Shown: positions 5,719-6,285 of the stretch, piece by piece
Position numbering within the stretch: position 1 is the stretch's first letter
Layout: each line of letters starts with the position of its first letter
Origin: COE1 sp964387365
GTDB taxonomy: Bacteria; Bacillota; Clostridia; Lachnospirales; Lachnospiraceae
NCBI GenBank assembly: GCA_964387365.1
Contig: CAYLWP010000160.1
Coordinates: 1 to 6,285, forward strand
Length of the DNA: 6,285 nt
Reading direction: 5' to 3'
Program-made: the position numbers and the translations under genes
The notes under the pieces: generated by a model
Databases searched by the model: none
The model's input: the letters and a program-made list of their open reading frames with translations, nothing else
What the model was told of the DNA's origin: nothing

Positions 5719-6285
5719 AAAAGCTCATCAACCTCGTCTATCCCGGGCGCTGTCCGGTCTGTGACGACATTGTCCCGGGTGGGGAAGGACTGATTTGCAA
5801 GGATTGTAAAGGAAAAATTAAATATATCACATCGCCAAGCTGCCGTAAGTGCGGAAAACAGTTATATGACGACAGCGTCATGTTTTGCGGCGATTGTGAA
5901 AAGCGTCCGCATGCCTATGAATACGGTTATGCGCTGTATGATTATAAGAGCATGCGAACAAGTATTTACCGCTTTAAGTATAACAAACGCGGAGAATACG
6001 CAAAATATTATGCAAGAGATATTTATGAACATTTTGGAGAGCAGCTTCGGGCAATCGGAGCAGATGCTCTGATACCGGTTCCGCTTCATAGAAGCAGGCT
6101 GGCACAGCGCGGCTATAACCAGTCTGAGCTTCTTGCAAAGGAGCTTTCAAAGCTTTTGGGCGTGCCATGTGATACAAATATAATAAAAAGAGTGAAAAAA
6201 ACAGTTCCGCAAAAGGAATTGGACGACAGAGAAAGACAAAATAATTTGAAAAAGGCTTTTCTTATCCCCTCAGATGTTGTAAAAT
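5694..6285 (+). CDS. comF: ComF family phosphoribosyltransferase-like protein, partial
   Basis: The frame is open from ATG 5694 to the right edge (197 complete codons), so the C-terminus is missing. Two CxxC...CxxC units form a double zinc ribbon: Cys20, 23, 35, 38 and Cys50, 53, 65, 68. After them come the ComF family residues IYRFKYNKRGEYAKYYARD (91-109) and the diagnostic IPVPLHRSRLAQRGYNQSELLAKEL (127-151), then R166, K169 and the Q173/R179 region. The phosphoribosyl-binding DD-TTG loop typical of these proteins would lie beyond the window. ComFC of Bacillus is needed for natural transformation and relatives are linked to single-strand DNA handling; the exact reaction is unsettled. AAAGG (5682-5686), seven bases before the ATG, supports the start, which gives a 25-base overlap with the end of recD2 and implies one transcript and coupled translation. 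Confidence 0.9.
   Translation, partial: MRDISGNIEKLINLVYPGRCPVCDDIVPGGEGLICKDCKGKIKYITSPSCRKCGKQLYDDSVMFCGDCEKRPHAYEYGYALYDYKSMRTSIYRFKYNKRGEYAKYYARDIYEHFGEQLRAIGADALIPVPLHRSRLAQRGYNQSELLAKELSKLLGVPCDTNIIKRVKKTVPQKELDDRERQNNLKKAFLIPSDVVK

Noticed and set aside
5866..6072. Short + and - strand open frames near 5862-6177
   Set aside because: They are shadows of comF, whose own frame is continuous from 5694 to the window end and carries clear zinc-ribbon and ComF motifs.

Overview
The window looks like a chromosomal segment of a motile, low- to mid-GC Clostridia, most likely Lachnospiraceae. The reasons are the AGGAGG-type ribosome binding sites, the protein sequences, and a gene order resembling the Bacillus arrangement mbl-flhO-flhP (actin homologue followed by two rod proteins). 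The genus cannot be fixed from the sequence alone. All genes lie on the + strand.

Layout. (1) Positions 1-222 are an AT-rich, non-coding leader with an unusually dense set of control signals: a 16-pair inverted repeat (8-47) that overlaps both a sigma-A-like promoter (21-49) and a sigma-28/sigma-D-like promoter (32-59), an imperfect leader hairpin (80-121), and a second sigma-A-like promoter (123-150) whose -10 box sits in its own palindrome (138-158). (2) Positions 223-3304 hold four genes that look like one operon: an MreB/Mbl actin homologue, the proximal rod protein FlgF, the distal rod protein FlgG and a short FlgJ-type rod-binding protein. The flgF Shine-Dalgarno sequence is locked in an 11-pair hairpin (1229-1254). 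(3) A GC-rich stem-loop overlaps the flgJ stop codon (3288-3312). It is followed by about 160 bases of non-coding DNA that is GC-richer than the genes and rich in hairpins (roughly 3331-3450). (4) From 3475 to the right edge lie recD2 (SF1B 5'-3' DNA helicase, TTG start) and comF, which overlaps recD2 by 25 bases and runs off the window.

Together the first four genes would couple a cell-wall-organising actin filament to assembly of the flagellar rod, the part of the flagellum that crosses the peptidoglycan. The sigma-28-like promoter, if real, places the actin gene inside the flagellar regulon. The second pair deals with DNA: RecD2 in repair and replication stress, ComF in DNA uptake or a related single-strand DNA role. 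In Bacillus the comF operon leads into flgM/flgN/flgK/flgL, so more flagellar genes may follow to the right. No wholly new protein system is visible. The most interesting content is regulatory and structural RNA/DNA.
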